Of a stretch of 11,687 bases of DNA, positions 1 through 6,248 are shown piece by piece. Origin of the DNA: Firmicutes bacterium CAG:449 (GTDB taxonomy: Bacteria; Bacillota_I; Bacilli_A; RFN20; CAG-449). The stretch is taken from the NCBI GenBank assembly GCA_000432895.1, contig FR889367.1, forward strand, positions 17,199-28,885, written 5' to 3'. The notes beneath the pieces are model-generated. The model searched no databases. It was not told where the DNA came from and worked only from the letters and a program-made list of their open reading frames with translations. Each line of letters opens with the position of its first letter. Within the stretch, counting starts at the first letter, position 1. Made by a program: the position numbers and the translations under genes.

Positions 1-120
1 AAGTGGAGCTCGAGCATCAACAACTTCAACAACTACATCAATAACTTTAATTCTATCTTCTATTTCTCGCATGGCCTTAACCATGTGCCCTGGAAACCAA
101 TGAACATTTTTTTGTTGCAT
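1..120 (-). CDS. rbgA: Ribosome biogenesis GTPase RbgA (YlqF), N-terminal 40 residues only
   Basis: This is the 5' end of a gene cut off by the window edge; the frame stays open for all 40 codons. The N-terminus contains HWFPGHMVKAMREI followed by IDVVVEVVDARAPL, the characteristic start of the YlqF/RbgA family of circularly permuted GTPases. Members of this family act late in assembly of the 50S ribosomal subunit. The GTP-binding motifs (G4, G1 and so on) would lie beyond the window and cannot be inspected. The ATG is preceded by AGGTGAT (positions 124-130), which overlaps the lepB stop codon; the gap to lepB is 8 nt, so the two are probably co-transcribed and translationally coupled. The position after lepB matches the common Bacillota order rplS-lepB-rbgA and supports the call. 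Confidence 0.92.
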   Translation of the reverse strand, partial: MQQKNVHWFPGHMVKAMREIEDRIKVIDVVVEVVDARAPL

Positions 121-128
121 AATATCAC

Positions 129-701
129 CTAAAAATAAACAAAAGGGACAATCTTTTTTCCTTTTGACAAATCATTAACATCATTATAATGAGCAGTAAT
201 AACTTTTAAAACACCTTTAATATCTTCTTTTTGCACACATCCAATAATTCTTGAATCTTTAGAAAATGGACGATTATCTCCTAAAACAAAATATGAATTC
301 TCTAAAGCATTATAATTTTTATTTTTTAATCTATCATCACAATTAAAAGAAAAATTTTGATTAATTATATTTCCATCAATGTAAAGTTTTTCTTCATCAT
401 CAAAATAAATATTTTCATTGGGTAAACCAATAACTCTTTTAATTAATTCTTCTTTTTTACCATCACCATTGCTATCGTATTCAAAAATGATAATATCAAA
501 ACGATTAATATTATCTAAAGTATGTTTTGTTTTATCGCAATATCCATAATCACCACTTTGTAAAGTCGGATTCATTGAACTTCCACTTACAACAATTGTT
601 TCAAAGCAAACATTTCTTACCACTAATAAAGAACAAACGGTAATAGTAATAGCTTCAATTAATCCAGTAGCAATTTGACTTAAAACATTTTTTAATTTCA
701 T
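129..701 (-). CDS. lepB: Type I signal peptidase
   Basis: The 190-residue protein is a membrane serine protease that removes signal peptides from secreted proteins on the outer face of the cytoplasmic membrane. One N-terminal membrane anchor is visible (about residues 11-30). Box B is SGSSMNPTL with the nucleophile Ser42, box D is IKRVIGLPNE with the general base Lys88, and box E is GDNRPFSKDSR (141-151), so the Ser/Lys dyad is intact. Length and single anchor fit the short Gram-positive SipS type. The ATG has only a weak ribosome binding site (a GGGG run about 13 nt upstream) and lies 9 nt after the preceding stop, so translation may depend on coupling to the upstream nuclease gene. The stop is TAG. 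It precedes rbgA, as in many Bacillota. Cleavage substrates cannot be inferred from this window. Confidence 0.95.
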   Translation of the reverse strand: MKLKNVLSQIATGLIEAITITVCSLLVVRNVCFETIVVSGSSMNPTLQSGDYGYCDKTKHTLDNINRFDIIIFEYDSNGDGKKEELIKRVIGLPNENIYFDDEEKLYIDGNIINQNFSFNCDDRLKNKNYNALENSYFVLGDNRPFSKDSRIIGCVQKEDIKGVLKVITAHYNDVNDLSKGKKIVPFVYF

Positions 702-710
702 CTAATTAAA

Positions 711-1637
711 TTATCCCCAGATTTGTTTAGAAAATTCTGGATAATCAATAAACGGATTACGATTACCTTGTATTTTATAAACTGCTTCGTTACGATTAAT
801 TTCTTTACTAGATACAGGATCTAATTCAGCCCAATTTTTAAATAATTTAATTGAGTAATCAGTTAATTTAGGATAGGAAGTTCCACTTGTAAAGCAATAC
901 TTACCATTAGCGTTATTAATCGATTTATCCATATAGCAGGTCGCAAAATAAAAATAAGTTCTAGCAAAATCACCTTTATATTCATCAATTGGTTCAAACA
1001 CACTTCCGATTCCATCTACACTACTACCTAATTTTGAACCATTCTCTGAAATATATTTAGCAGTTTGTACTTCTCCAAAAGGAAAATTACTTCTTCTATT
1101 ATTAACATATCCATCTGTAGGATAAACTTGAAATAAATCTGAATACATTGGTGAAACATCTTTAAACCAAGAAGCAGGAATTGAATGTTCTTTATTCCAA
1201 CAATCTCCTTCTTTTTTATAATTTCCACATGTATTTTTATTAGCTTGATATTCTATATTTGAATACATATCCCAAATAATATTAGTTCCTGGTTTAACAT
1301 CTGTTTGAGCATAACAACTATTTAAATTATTGTAAGAAGTAACACTATGATTCTTTATTAATTTATGTAAAGAATTCATTAAAGTTGCACCTGTTGCATC
1401 TTTATTAATACTTTTATAATACGCTTCAATATTATCTTGTAAAGAAGAGTGAGAAATTTCTACTTCAGATGAAGTAATTGATTCTTTAGACGAACTTGAA
1501 GTTTCTACACTGGATGTGTGATTACTTGAATCACTACTTGAAGTATAACTACTAGAAGAAACATCATTAGAAGAAATAACTTCTCCACAAGATATTAATA
1601 ACAAATTTAATAAAACAAATAATATATTTTTTTTCAT
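711..1637 (-). CDS. Secreted endonuclease I-family nuclease, predicted lipoprotein
   Basis: The 308-residue protein starts with a lipoprotein signal peptide: Lys-Lys, a hydrophobic stretch, then the lipobox LISC with Cys17 as the predicted lipidated residue. A serine-rich linker follows (about residues 22-65, 23 serines by my count), then a domain of about 240 residues resembling the EndA/Vvn/Bacillus Bsn endonuclease I family of beta-beta-alpha metal nucleases. Diagnostic pieces are CWNKEHSIPASWF with the expected Glu150-His151 catalytic pair, NRRSNFPFG (Asn184, the likely second metal ligand), GDFARTYFYFATCY, and QGNRNPFIDYPE near the C-terminus. Five cysteines in the mature domain (108, 137, 146, 234, 248) could form disulfides. 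The likely role is cell-surface degradation of extracellular DNA or RNA for nutrients or defence; substrate preference is not readable from sequence. The ribosome binding site AAGGA overlaps the ydbT stop codon, 8 nt before the ATG, placing the gene in the ydbS-ydbT-nuclease-lepB-rbgA operon. Confidence 0.87.
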   Translation of the reverse strand: MKKNILFVLLNLLLISCGEVISSNDVSSSSYTSSSDSSNHTSSVETSSSSKESITSSEVEISHSSLQDNIEAYYKSINKDATGATLMNSLHKLIKNHSVTSYNNLNSCYAQTDVKPGTNIIWDMYSNIEYQANKNTCGNYKKEGDCWNKEHSIPASWFKDVSPMYSDLFQVYPTDGYVNNRRSNFPFGEVQTAKYISENGSKLGSSVDGIGSVFEPIDEYKGDFARTYFYFATCYMDKSINNANGKYCFTSGTSYPKLTDYSIKLFKNWAELDPVSSKEINRNEAVYKIQGNRNPFIDYPEFSKQIWG

Positions 1638-1645
1638 ATAAATCC

Positions 1646-3115
1646 TTATCTAATTAATAAATTTAATAAATTATTCTTAATAGATTTATCAACATTTTCA
1701 ACTTTAATTTTATTAGTTAAAGAATTTGTTCTAAAATGAATAATAAAAGAATAAATATTTTTCTTTTCTCTTCTTGGCGTGGTAATACTTTCAATACCAA
1801 TAATATGTTTCTTTAATATTGTCGTTTTAGATTGAAAAATTCCTCCATGATAAATAGTAACTTTATCTTCATTTATTCCAATTCCTTCAAAACGATATTG
1901 TAAAATTGCACTGATAAATAAAACAATTAAATGAACAATTAAAATTCCTAATAAAGATAAACCAACAATTAATAAAATAAAATAATTATTTAAAAATAAA
2001 GAAATAAAAAAGCTAACTAATAAAACACTTAAATATGGAATAAAAGAAAATATTAATTTCCAAGAAACAAAAGGAAAAAACGCTTTTGACTTATTATTTT
2101 TTTCTAAAGCAGTAAAATCATCTGCAATTAAAGAAATATACTTTTCTACTTCATCTTTTTTACATAAAGGAATTAAAACAGTATTTCTTTTACTTTTGTC
2201 ATCATCTCCACCATAACCTATGACTTCAATATCAATACTAACTAAAGAAAATAATCTTTTAATTAAACTAGATTTAACAATAATAGCTTTAATTCTATTT
2301 GTTTTAAAAGTATTATGATTTTTCATTAAAAGACCATAGTTAATAGTAATGTTATTATTATCTTTATAAATTCCAAATTTATAAAAATTAATAAAAGTAA
2401 AAATAATATTAAAAACTAATACAAAACCCGCAATAGAAAAAAATGAATATATAACTTTTAATGTCATTTCCATCAATGTCAAATTATTATCTTTAATATA
2501 ATCATAAGTAAAATAAATTACTAAAAATACTCCAATAAATATTACACAAATCATAAAAATAACACTTAAAGATGCTAATAAACTATAAGCAGTTTTTTTC
2601 TTTATAGAAAAATTATAAATATTATTTGAACTATTTATTTCTTCTTTATTTCCTTGTTTAAGAGCAATTTGTTTCATTAATTCATCAATGATATTAACAT
2701 CTTCAATAATCATTATTTCAGCAGAGAATGCGGTATTAGTCGAACCAGAATCAATAAACAAAGTTCCAATATGAAAAATTTGTTGAAGAAGTCCTTGTCG
2801 TTTATTAATCGCATGAATTTTACTATATTCAAGAATGGACTTCTTTTTAAAAATAACACCTCTAGTACAAACAACTTCTTTATCAGTTAAAGAATATGAA
2901 GATGTTTTATAATACAAAATATTATAGATTGTAAAAATTGCATATAAGCCAATAGAAATTCCTAAAGTAATAAAAAGTATTTGTTTATTAAATATAAATT
3001 CATCATTTTCACTTGTTGAAAATTCAAAAAACATCCAAGCAAATAAAAAAATCACAATTAATAAATTATTAATTAAACGATGATAAATTAATTTTTTTGA
3101 AAATTTATTCTCCAT
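1646..3115 (-). CDS. ydbT: YdbT-like membrane protein with three bacterial PH (bPH2) domains
   Basis: This 489-residue membrane protein alternates paired transmembrane segments with bacterial pleckstrin-homology-like domains. Hydrophobic pairs lie at about 15-34/45-68, 176-203/220-245 and 354-374/378-405. Each pair is followed by a soluble bPH2-type module: about 72-155 (YSLTDKEVVCTRGVIFKKKS), about 247-330 (ITINYGLLMKNHNTF) and about 408-489 (VTIYHGGIFQSKTTIL). Length and architecture match Bacillus subtilis YdbT (about 490 residues). In B. subtilis the ydbST operon belongs to the sigma-W envelope-stress regulon and contributes to resistance against antimicrobial compounds from other bacilli; the molecular mechanism is not established. 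The start codon overlaps the end of the preceding YdbS-like gene by 11 nt, the usual pairing. The same role here is inferred by homology. Confidence 0.86.
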   Translation of the reverse strand: MENKFSKKLIYHRLINNLLIVIFLFAWMFFEFSTSENDEFIFNKQILFITLGISIGLYAIFTIYNILYYKTSSYSLTDKEVVCTRGVIFKKKSILEYSKIHAINKRQGLLQQIFHIGTLFIDSGSTNTAFSAEIMIIEDVNIIDELMKQIALKQGNKEEINSSNNIYNFSIKKKTAYSLLASLSVIFMICVIFIGVFLVIYFTYDYIKDNNLTLMEMTLKVIYSFFSIAGFVLVFNIIFTFINFYKFGIYKDNNNITINYGLLMKNHNTFKTNRIKAIIVKSSLIKRLFSLVSIDIEVIGYGGDDDKSKRNTVLIPLCKKDEVEKYISLIADDFTALEKNNKSKAFFPFVSWKLIFSFIPYLSVLLVSFFISLFLNNYFILLIVGLSLLGILIVHLIVLFISAILQYRFEGIGINEDKVTIYHGGIFQSKTTILKKHIIGIESITTPRREKKNIYSFIIHFRTNSLTNKIKVENVDKSIKNNLLNLLIR

Positions 3116-3575
3116 CTTTTAATTCCTCAATTCTTTTTTCTAAATTGATTGATAATTTTTGTACCATTTCACTAGCTTCTTGTAAACTCATTCCATTTAT
3201 TGAATAATTACTTCCAGCAGTAGAAATCACTACACCACCTAATTTGCACATTAACATCAAAGGGCCTTGATAAATATGTAAATCTTGAATTTGGCAAACA
3301 GGAATTACAATTTGATGTCTAAAAATGAAACCACTATGGATAAAAATTTCTTTTTCATTATAATCATATTTATAATAATGATATTTTAAGATTGGGCAAA
3401 TAATAGCAAAGAAAACACTAATTAAAAAGACAATTAAGCAAATAATAAATGTTAATAAAAAATATTCATTTCCTGCTACAACACAAGAAATAATGCATAT
3501 TGTTAAAATAATAGCTAAAAAGAATATTCCGATTCCTAACCATATTCTTTCAATTTTTTTATTTAATGATTTCAT
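3105..3575 (-). CDS. ydbS: YdbS-like membrane protein with one bPH2 domain
   Basis: The 156-residue protein has two transmembrane segments (about 11-34 and 38-63) followed by one bacterial PH-like domain (about 68-145). That domain shows the typical pattern of an aromatic-rich entry (YHYYKYDYNEKEIFIHSGF), the IPVCQIQDLHIYQGP strand-turn, and a GGVVISTAG segment. Size and layout match Bacillus subtilis YdbS (about 159 residues), the partner of YdbT, and the next gene is indeed YdbT-like and overlaps by 11 nt. The two probably form one membrane complex; this is inferred from the conserved pairing. A good ribosome binding site (GAGGAG) precedes the ATG. The gene has its own sigma-A-type promoter just downstream of the rplS terminator and is the first gene of a five-gene operon. 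Sigma-W-type control, known for B. subtilis ydbST, is not evident in this promoter. Confidence 0.86.
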   Translation of the reverse strand: MKSLNKKIERIWLGIGIFFLAIILTICIISCVVAGNEYFLLTFIICLIVFLISVFFAIICPILKYHYYKYDYNEKEIFIHSGFIFRHQIVIPVCQIQDLHIYQGPLMLMCKLGGVVISTAGSNYSINGMSLQEASEMVQKLSINLEKRIEELKDGE

Positions 3576-3599
3576 AATTTCTCCTCTATAATCTATTTA

Positions 3600-3628
3600 A
3601 TTATACTAACTTTTTTATAATATAGCAA
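3600..3628 (-). promoter_or_regulatory. Predicted sigma-A-type promoter for ydbS-ydbT-nuclease-lepB-rbgA
   Basis: On the minus strand TTGCTA (3623-3628) is followed after exactly 17 nt by a perfect TATAAT (3600-3605). Transcription would start near 3593, about 18 nt upstream of the ydbS ATG. The -35 hexamer sits inside the T-tract of the rplS terminator, so termination of rplS and initiation of the next operon share the same bases. Predicted from sequence only. Confidence 0.6.
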
Positions 3629-3657
3629 AATAAAAAGAGTCGATTGATTCGACTCTT
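3626..3657 (-). terminator. Intrinsic terminator of rplS
   Basis: A perfect 9-bp stem (3635-3643 with 3649-3657, aagagtcga/tcgactctt) with a 5-nt loop is followed on the minus strand by TTTTTATTTT. It lies 24 nt beyond the rplS stop codon and separates rplS from the ydbS operon. Confidence 0.88.
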
Positions 3658-3681
3658 GTCACAAAATTACTAAAATTTAGA

Positions 3682-4029
3682 TTAAAGAACTTCTTTAAGT
3701 CTTGCAGATTTACCTTTTCTGTTACGTAAGAAGTATACTTTATGATGTCTAACTCTACCATGTTTAAGTACTTCAACTGAAGCAATAGATGGAGAATTTA
3801 CTGGAAGAGTTCTTTCAACTCCAACACCAGCAGATTGTTTTCTAACGATGAAAGTTTCACTTACACCTGAACCACGACGAGCAATGACAACACCTTGGAA
3901 TACTTGAATTCTAGCCTTACCATTTTCAGTAATCTTTAATGATAATTTGATAGTATCCCCAGCCTTGAATGAAGGAAGATCACTTCTAATTTGAGTTTTA
4001 GCAATTTGTTCTACTAATTGATTATTCAT
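3682..4029 (-). CDS. rplS: 50S ribosomal protein L19
   Basis: The 115-residue protein matches bacterial L19 over its full length: the N-terminal LVEQIAKTQIRSDLPSFKAGDTI, the central VFQGVVIARRGSGVSETFIVRK, and the C-terminal GRVRHHKVYFLRNRKGKSARLKE. L19 sits at the 30S-50S interface of the ribosome. The length is normal for the family. The start is supported by AGGAG about 10 nt upstream. Unlike the usual arrangement it is not preceded by trmD; instead it is transcribed alone from a divergent promoter shared with the rpsP side, through a structured leader of roughly 80 nt, and ends at its own terminator. Confidence 0.99.
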   Translation of the reverse strand: MNNQLVEQIAKTQIRSDLPSFKAGDTIKLSLKITENGKARIQVFQGVVIARRGSGVSETFIVRKQSAGVGVERTLPVNSPSIASVEVLKHGRVRHHKVYFLRNRKGKSARLKEVL

Positions 4030-4056
4030 CCTTTTGAGCTCCTATTCTTATAAAAT

Positions 4057-4114
4057 TTAATAATGTTCATATATTTGTGACTAATCAGAGGACCATTATT
4101 GCGTTTAACACGCT
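4057..4114 (-). promoter_or_regulatory. Structured 5' leader of rplS, candidate L19 autoregulatory leader
   Basis: On the minus strand, starting near the predicted transcription start, there is a small hairpin gcgt/acgc (4110-4113 with 4101-4104, 5-nt loop). Immediately after it comes a 7-bp perfect helix aataatg/cattatt (4094-4100 with 4059-4065) closing a 28-nt interior that itself holds a short tga/tca hairpin. An L19 leader family is known upstream of rplS in Bacillota, thought to bind L19 for feedback control. Position and presence of structure fit that family, but I could not align the sequence to the family consensus, so this is a candidate only. Confidence 0.45.
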
Positions 4115-4119
4115 CTTAT

Positions 4120-4148
4120 ATAATATATAAAAATAAATTCTTTTTCAA
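4120..4148 (-). promoter_or_regulatory. Predicted promoter of rplS
   Basis: Minus-strand TTGAAA (4143-4148), a 17-nt spacer, then TATTAT (4120-4125); the predicted start is near 4113. The same two hexamers with the same spacing occur in the aldolase promoter at 8191-8219. A-tracts upstream (around 4149-4166) could act as UP-type elements for both this and the divergent rpsP promoter. Confidence 0.6.
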
Positions 4149-4185
4149 CAAAAAAAATTATTTTTTAAATGTTAAGTATTTTTGC

Positions 4186-4214
4186 TTGACACATATTTAT
4201 TTTTCTATTAAGAT
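4186..4214 (+). promoter_or_regulatory. Predicted promoter of rpsP-khpA
   Basis: A perfect TTGACA (4186-4191) is followed after 17 nt by TAAGAT (4209-4214, four of six consensus bases). Transcription would begin near 4221, giving a leader of about 22 nt that contains the GTGAGG ribosome binding site of rpsP. No attenuator structure fits in so short a leader. Confidence 0.65.
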
Positions 4215-4242
4215 TTTTATGTAAAAAGTGAGGAAAAATATT

Positions 4243-4500
4243 ATGGTTAAAATTAGATTAACAAGAACCGGTCGTCATTTCGATCCAACATATAGAATTG
4301 TTGTTGCAGATTCACACTATTCAAGAGATGGAAGATTCATTGAACAAGTTGGTTTCTATGATCCAATGACAGACGAAGTCAAATTAAATGAAGAAAGAAT
4401 TATGACTTGGTTAAATCAAGGTGCACAACCTTCTGATACAGTTAAATCAATTCTTTCAAAACACGGAATTATTGCAAAATTTGCTGCTAGTAAAAAGTAG
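4243..4500 (+). CDS. rpsP: 30S ribosomal protein S16
   Basis: The 85-residue protein starts MVKIRLTRTGRHFDPTYRIVVADS, the conserved S16 N-terminus, and continues with RDGRFIEQVGFYDP and GAQPSDTVKSIL, both typical of the family. S16 is required for 30S subunit assembly. A start five codons upstream at a GTG (4228) is possible in frame, but that GTG forms part of the GTGAGG ribosome binding site, and the family begins at MVKIRL, so 4243 is preferred. The stop is TAG. It is the first gene of a two-gene unit with khpA, ending at the terminator at 4772. The rimM and trmD genes that usually follow are missing here. Confidence 0.98.
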   Translation: MVKIRLTRTGRHFDPTYRIVVADSHYSRDGRFIEQVGFYDPMTDEVKLNEERIMTWLNQGAQPSDTVKSILSKHGIIAKFAASKK

Positions 4501-4508
4501 GTAAAACT

Positions 4509-4766
4509 ATGGATTACATTGCATTAATCCATCAATTTATTGATGGAATCTTAAATAATCCAGAAAAAGTTACTATCGAGCAACTCGAAGGTGATTCAGA
4601 AAAAGATGTAGTTTTCTTTATTTGTTGTACTAGCGATGATGCTGGAAGATTAATTGGTAAACGTGGTTCTACTGCTGATGCATTAAGAGAAGTTTTATCG
4701 ATTGCTGCTAAAAACAATAATCAAAGAATTCATATTAAATTAGGTACTTTACCTGAAGAAAAATAA
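4509..4766 (+). CDS. khpA: KH-domain RNA-binding protein KhpA (YlqC)
   Basis: The 85-residue protein is a single KH domain. The signature GRLIGKRGSTADALR holds the GKRG loop (residues 50-53) that contacts single-stranded RNA, followed by the helix ALREVLSIAA. Size and position directly after rpsP match the YlqC/KhpA family of Bacillota, small RNA chaperone-like proteins that in some species pair with KhpB and influence cell division and elongation. The ribosome binding site AGTAGG overlaps the rpsP stop codon and the gap is 8 nt, indicating co-translation with rpsP. A partner khpB gene is not in this window. Confidence 0.93.
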   Translation: MDYIALIHQFIDGILNNPEKVTIEQLEGDSEKDVVFFICCTSDDAGRLIGKRGSTADALREVLSIAAKNNNQRIHIKLGTLPEEK

Positions 4767-4771
4767 AAATT

Positions 4772-4794
4772 AGACCTGAAAAGGTCTTTTTTTT
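4772..4794 (+). terminator. Intrinsic terminator of rpsP-khpA
   Basis: A perfect 6-bp stem AGACCT/AGGTCT (4772-4777 with 4782-4787) closes a GAAA tetraloop of the stable GNRA type and runs into eight consecutive T residues. It begins 5 nt after the khpA stop. Confidence 0.92.
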
Positions 4795-4805
4795 GAATTT
4801 ATTAA

Positions 4806-4834
4806 TTGTAAAAATCTTGTAAAAAATATATTAT
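4806..4834 (+). promoter_or_regulatory. Predicted promoter of the MATE efflux gene
   Basis: TTGTAA (4806-4811), 17-nt spacer, TATTAT (4829-4834), just after the khpA terminator. The predicted start near 4841 leaves only about 15 nt before the ATG, just enough for the GAGG ribosome binding site at 4842. Alternative hexamers nearby cannot be excluded in such AT-rich DNA. Confidence 0.45.
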
Positions 4835-4855
4835 CTAATACGAGGAATTCACAAA

Positions 4856-6193
4856 ATGAAAGATTTGACACAAGGCAATACATTTAAAGAATTATTTAAA
4901 TTTTCTATACCTTTAATTATTTCAGGTATTGTTAGTCAATCATATAATATGATCGATTTAATTATTGCTGGAAAAGTAATTGGTAATGATGCTTTATCAG
5001 CAACTGGTTGCACTTCAACCCTTATTCAATTTCTTTCATCTTTATTTTGGGGATTTGGTGTAGCAACTTCCGCCTTAATAGGAAAATTATATGGAGCAAA
5101 AGAAAATAAAAGAATTGTTTTAGTTATCAAAACAACTACTTTATTTATTGCCATAACTATGTTTATTTTATGTTTAATGTTTTTCTTATTATCTAATAAT
5201 GTAATGGAAATACTAAAAGTAGATAAAGAAATTATAGATCCAGCCAATAATTATTTTAAATTATATATGATTGCATTGTTTTTCCAAGCCATAACATATA
5301 TTTTCACTTGTACATTACAAAGTATAGGTAATTCAAAATATCCTATGATTATGACTCTTGTTTCTGGATTAGGAAATTTAATACTTAATATTTTATTTGT
5401 TTCTAATTTAAATTTAGGAATAAATGGTTTAGCATATGCTACAATTATTTCTTGCTTTATTTCATTATTAATGGGGTTAATTAAAATAATTAAAACATTA
5501 TATGAATTTAATGGTGATATTAAATTTCAATTTTCTTTTTCTGAATTAAAAAATGTTTCATATCTTGCTATCCCATGTATTTTACAACAATGTTCTTTAT
5601 ATTTAGCAAGTGTAGTAGTGCAACCTTTAATTAATAATTTAGGTAAAAGTGTTTCTGCAGGCTATAGCATTGCTATGAATGTAAATGTTTTGCTTAATGC
5701 AGTTTATCACAGTATTTCTCGAGCAGTTGCTACTTATGCATCTCAAAGTAAAGGTTCTAAACAATACTCTAATTATAAAAAAGGAATTTATATCGGAATT
5801 ATTCAACAATTAATATTAACACTTCCACTTTTAATAATTTGTGTAATTTTTAAAGACAAAATCTTTTTAATTTTTATGAAAGATAACGATACCACATGTT
5901 TACCTTATGCTATACAATATGTTGATTTATGTGTACCGTTTGTTATATTTTGTGCATTAGGAAATTTAATGCATTCATTTTATAAATCAGTAGGTTCAGT
6001 AATAACAGTTTTAATCACTACTACTATTTTTACAATTACAAGAATTACTTTATCATATACATTACCTAATACAAATTTAATTTCTAATATCTATTTAGCT
6101 TTAAGTATTGCTTGGGTAGTTGAAGCAACTATTTTAATGTTAGCTTTCTATCTTGGATTTTGGAAAAAAGCAGGGTATCAAGAAAAAGAATAA
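4856..6193 (+). CDS. MATE-family multidrug efflux transporter
   Basis: The 445-residue polytopic membrane protein has the length of a typical MATE transporter (about 12 hydrophobic segments in two homologous halves, roughly 1-220 and 230-445). The N-terminus shows the family pattern: FKFSIPLIISGIVSQSYNMIDLIIAGKVIGNDALSATG, with Asp34 in the first membrane helix at a position commonly acidic in this family, then GFGVATSALIGKLYGAKE. The second half begins with a matching IPCILQQCSLYLASVVVQPLINNLG segment. Such pumps export cationic drugs or metabolites in exchange for Na+ or H+; which substrate is carried here cannot be told. It appears monocistronic: a terminator and a promoter lie upstream and a bidirectional terminator downstream. 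No adjacent regulator (MarR, TetR) is present. Confidence 0.92.
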   Translation: MKDLTQGNTFKELFKFSIPLIISGIVSQSYNMIDLIIAGKVIGNDALSATGCTSTLIQFLSSLFWGFGVATSALIGKLYGAKENKRIVLVIKTTTLFIAITMFILCLMFFLLSNNVMEILKVDKEIIDPANNYFKLYMIALFFQAITYIFTCTLQSIGNSKYPMIMTLVSGLGNLILNILFVSNLNLGINGLAYATIISCFISLLMGLIKIIKTLYEFNGDIKFQFSFSELKNVSYLAIPCILQQCSLYLASVVVQPLINNLGKSVSAGYSIAMNVNVLLNAVYHSISRAVATYASQSKGSKQYSNYKKGIYIGIIQQLILTLPLLIICVIFKDKIFLIFMKDNDTTCLPYAIQYVDLCVPFVIFCALGNLMHSFYKSVGSVITVLITTTIFTITRITLSYTLPNTNLISNIYLALSIAWVVEATILMLAFYLGFWKKAGYQEKE

Positions 6194-6235
6194 AAAAAAG
6201 ATAATTAACCCGCCCAAAAGTTAATTATCTTTTTT
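6194..6235. terminator. Bidirectional terminator between the MATE gene and the aldolase pair
   Basis: A 16-bp perfect inverted repeat (6194-6209 with 6220-6235) with a 10-nt loop. The core GATAATTAAC/GTTAATTATC is flanked by an A-run on the left and a T-run on the right, so RNA from either direction ends in a hairpin followed by U residues. It lies between convergent genes and so can serve both. Confidence 0.88.
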
Positions 6236-6248
6236 AATGCTTAATTAA

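Noticed and set aside
1484..1572. Repetitive TCA/TTC-rich tract considered as a tandem repeat or microsatellite
   Set aside because: It is the coding sequence of the serine-rich linker of the nuclease lipoprotein; the codons vary and there is no fixed repeat unit.
4228..4242. An N-terminal extension of S16 from a GTG at 4228
   Set aside because: The GTGAGG containing this codon is the ribosome binding site of the ATG at 4243, and S16 proteins begin with the MVKIRL sequence encoded there.
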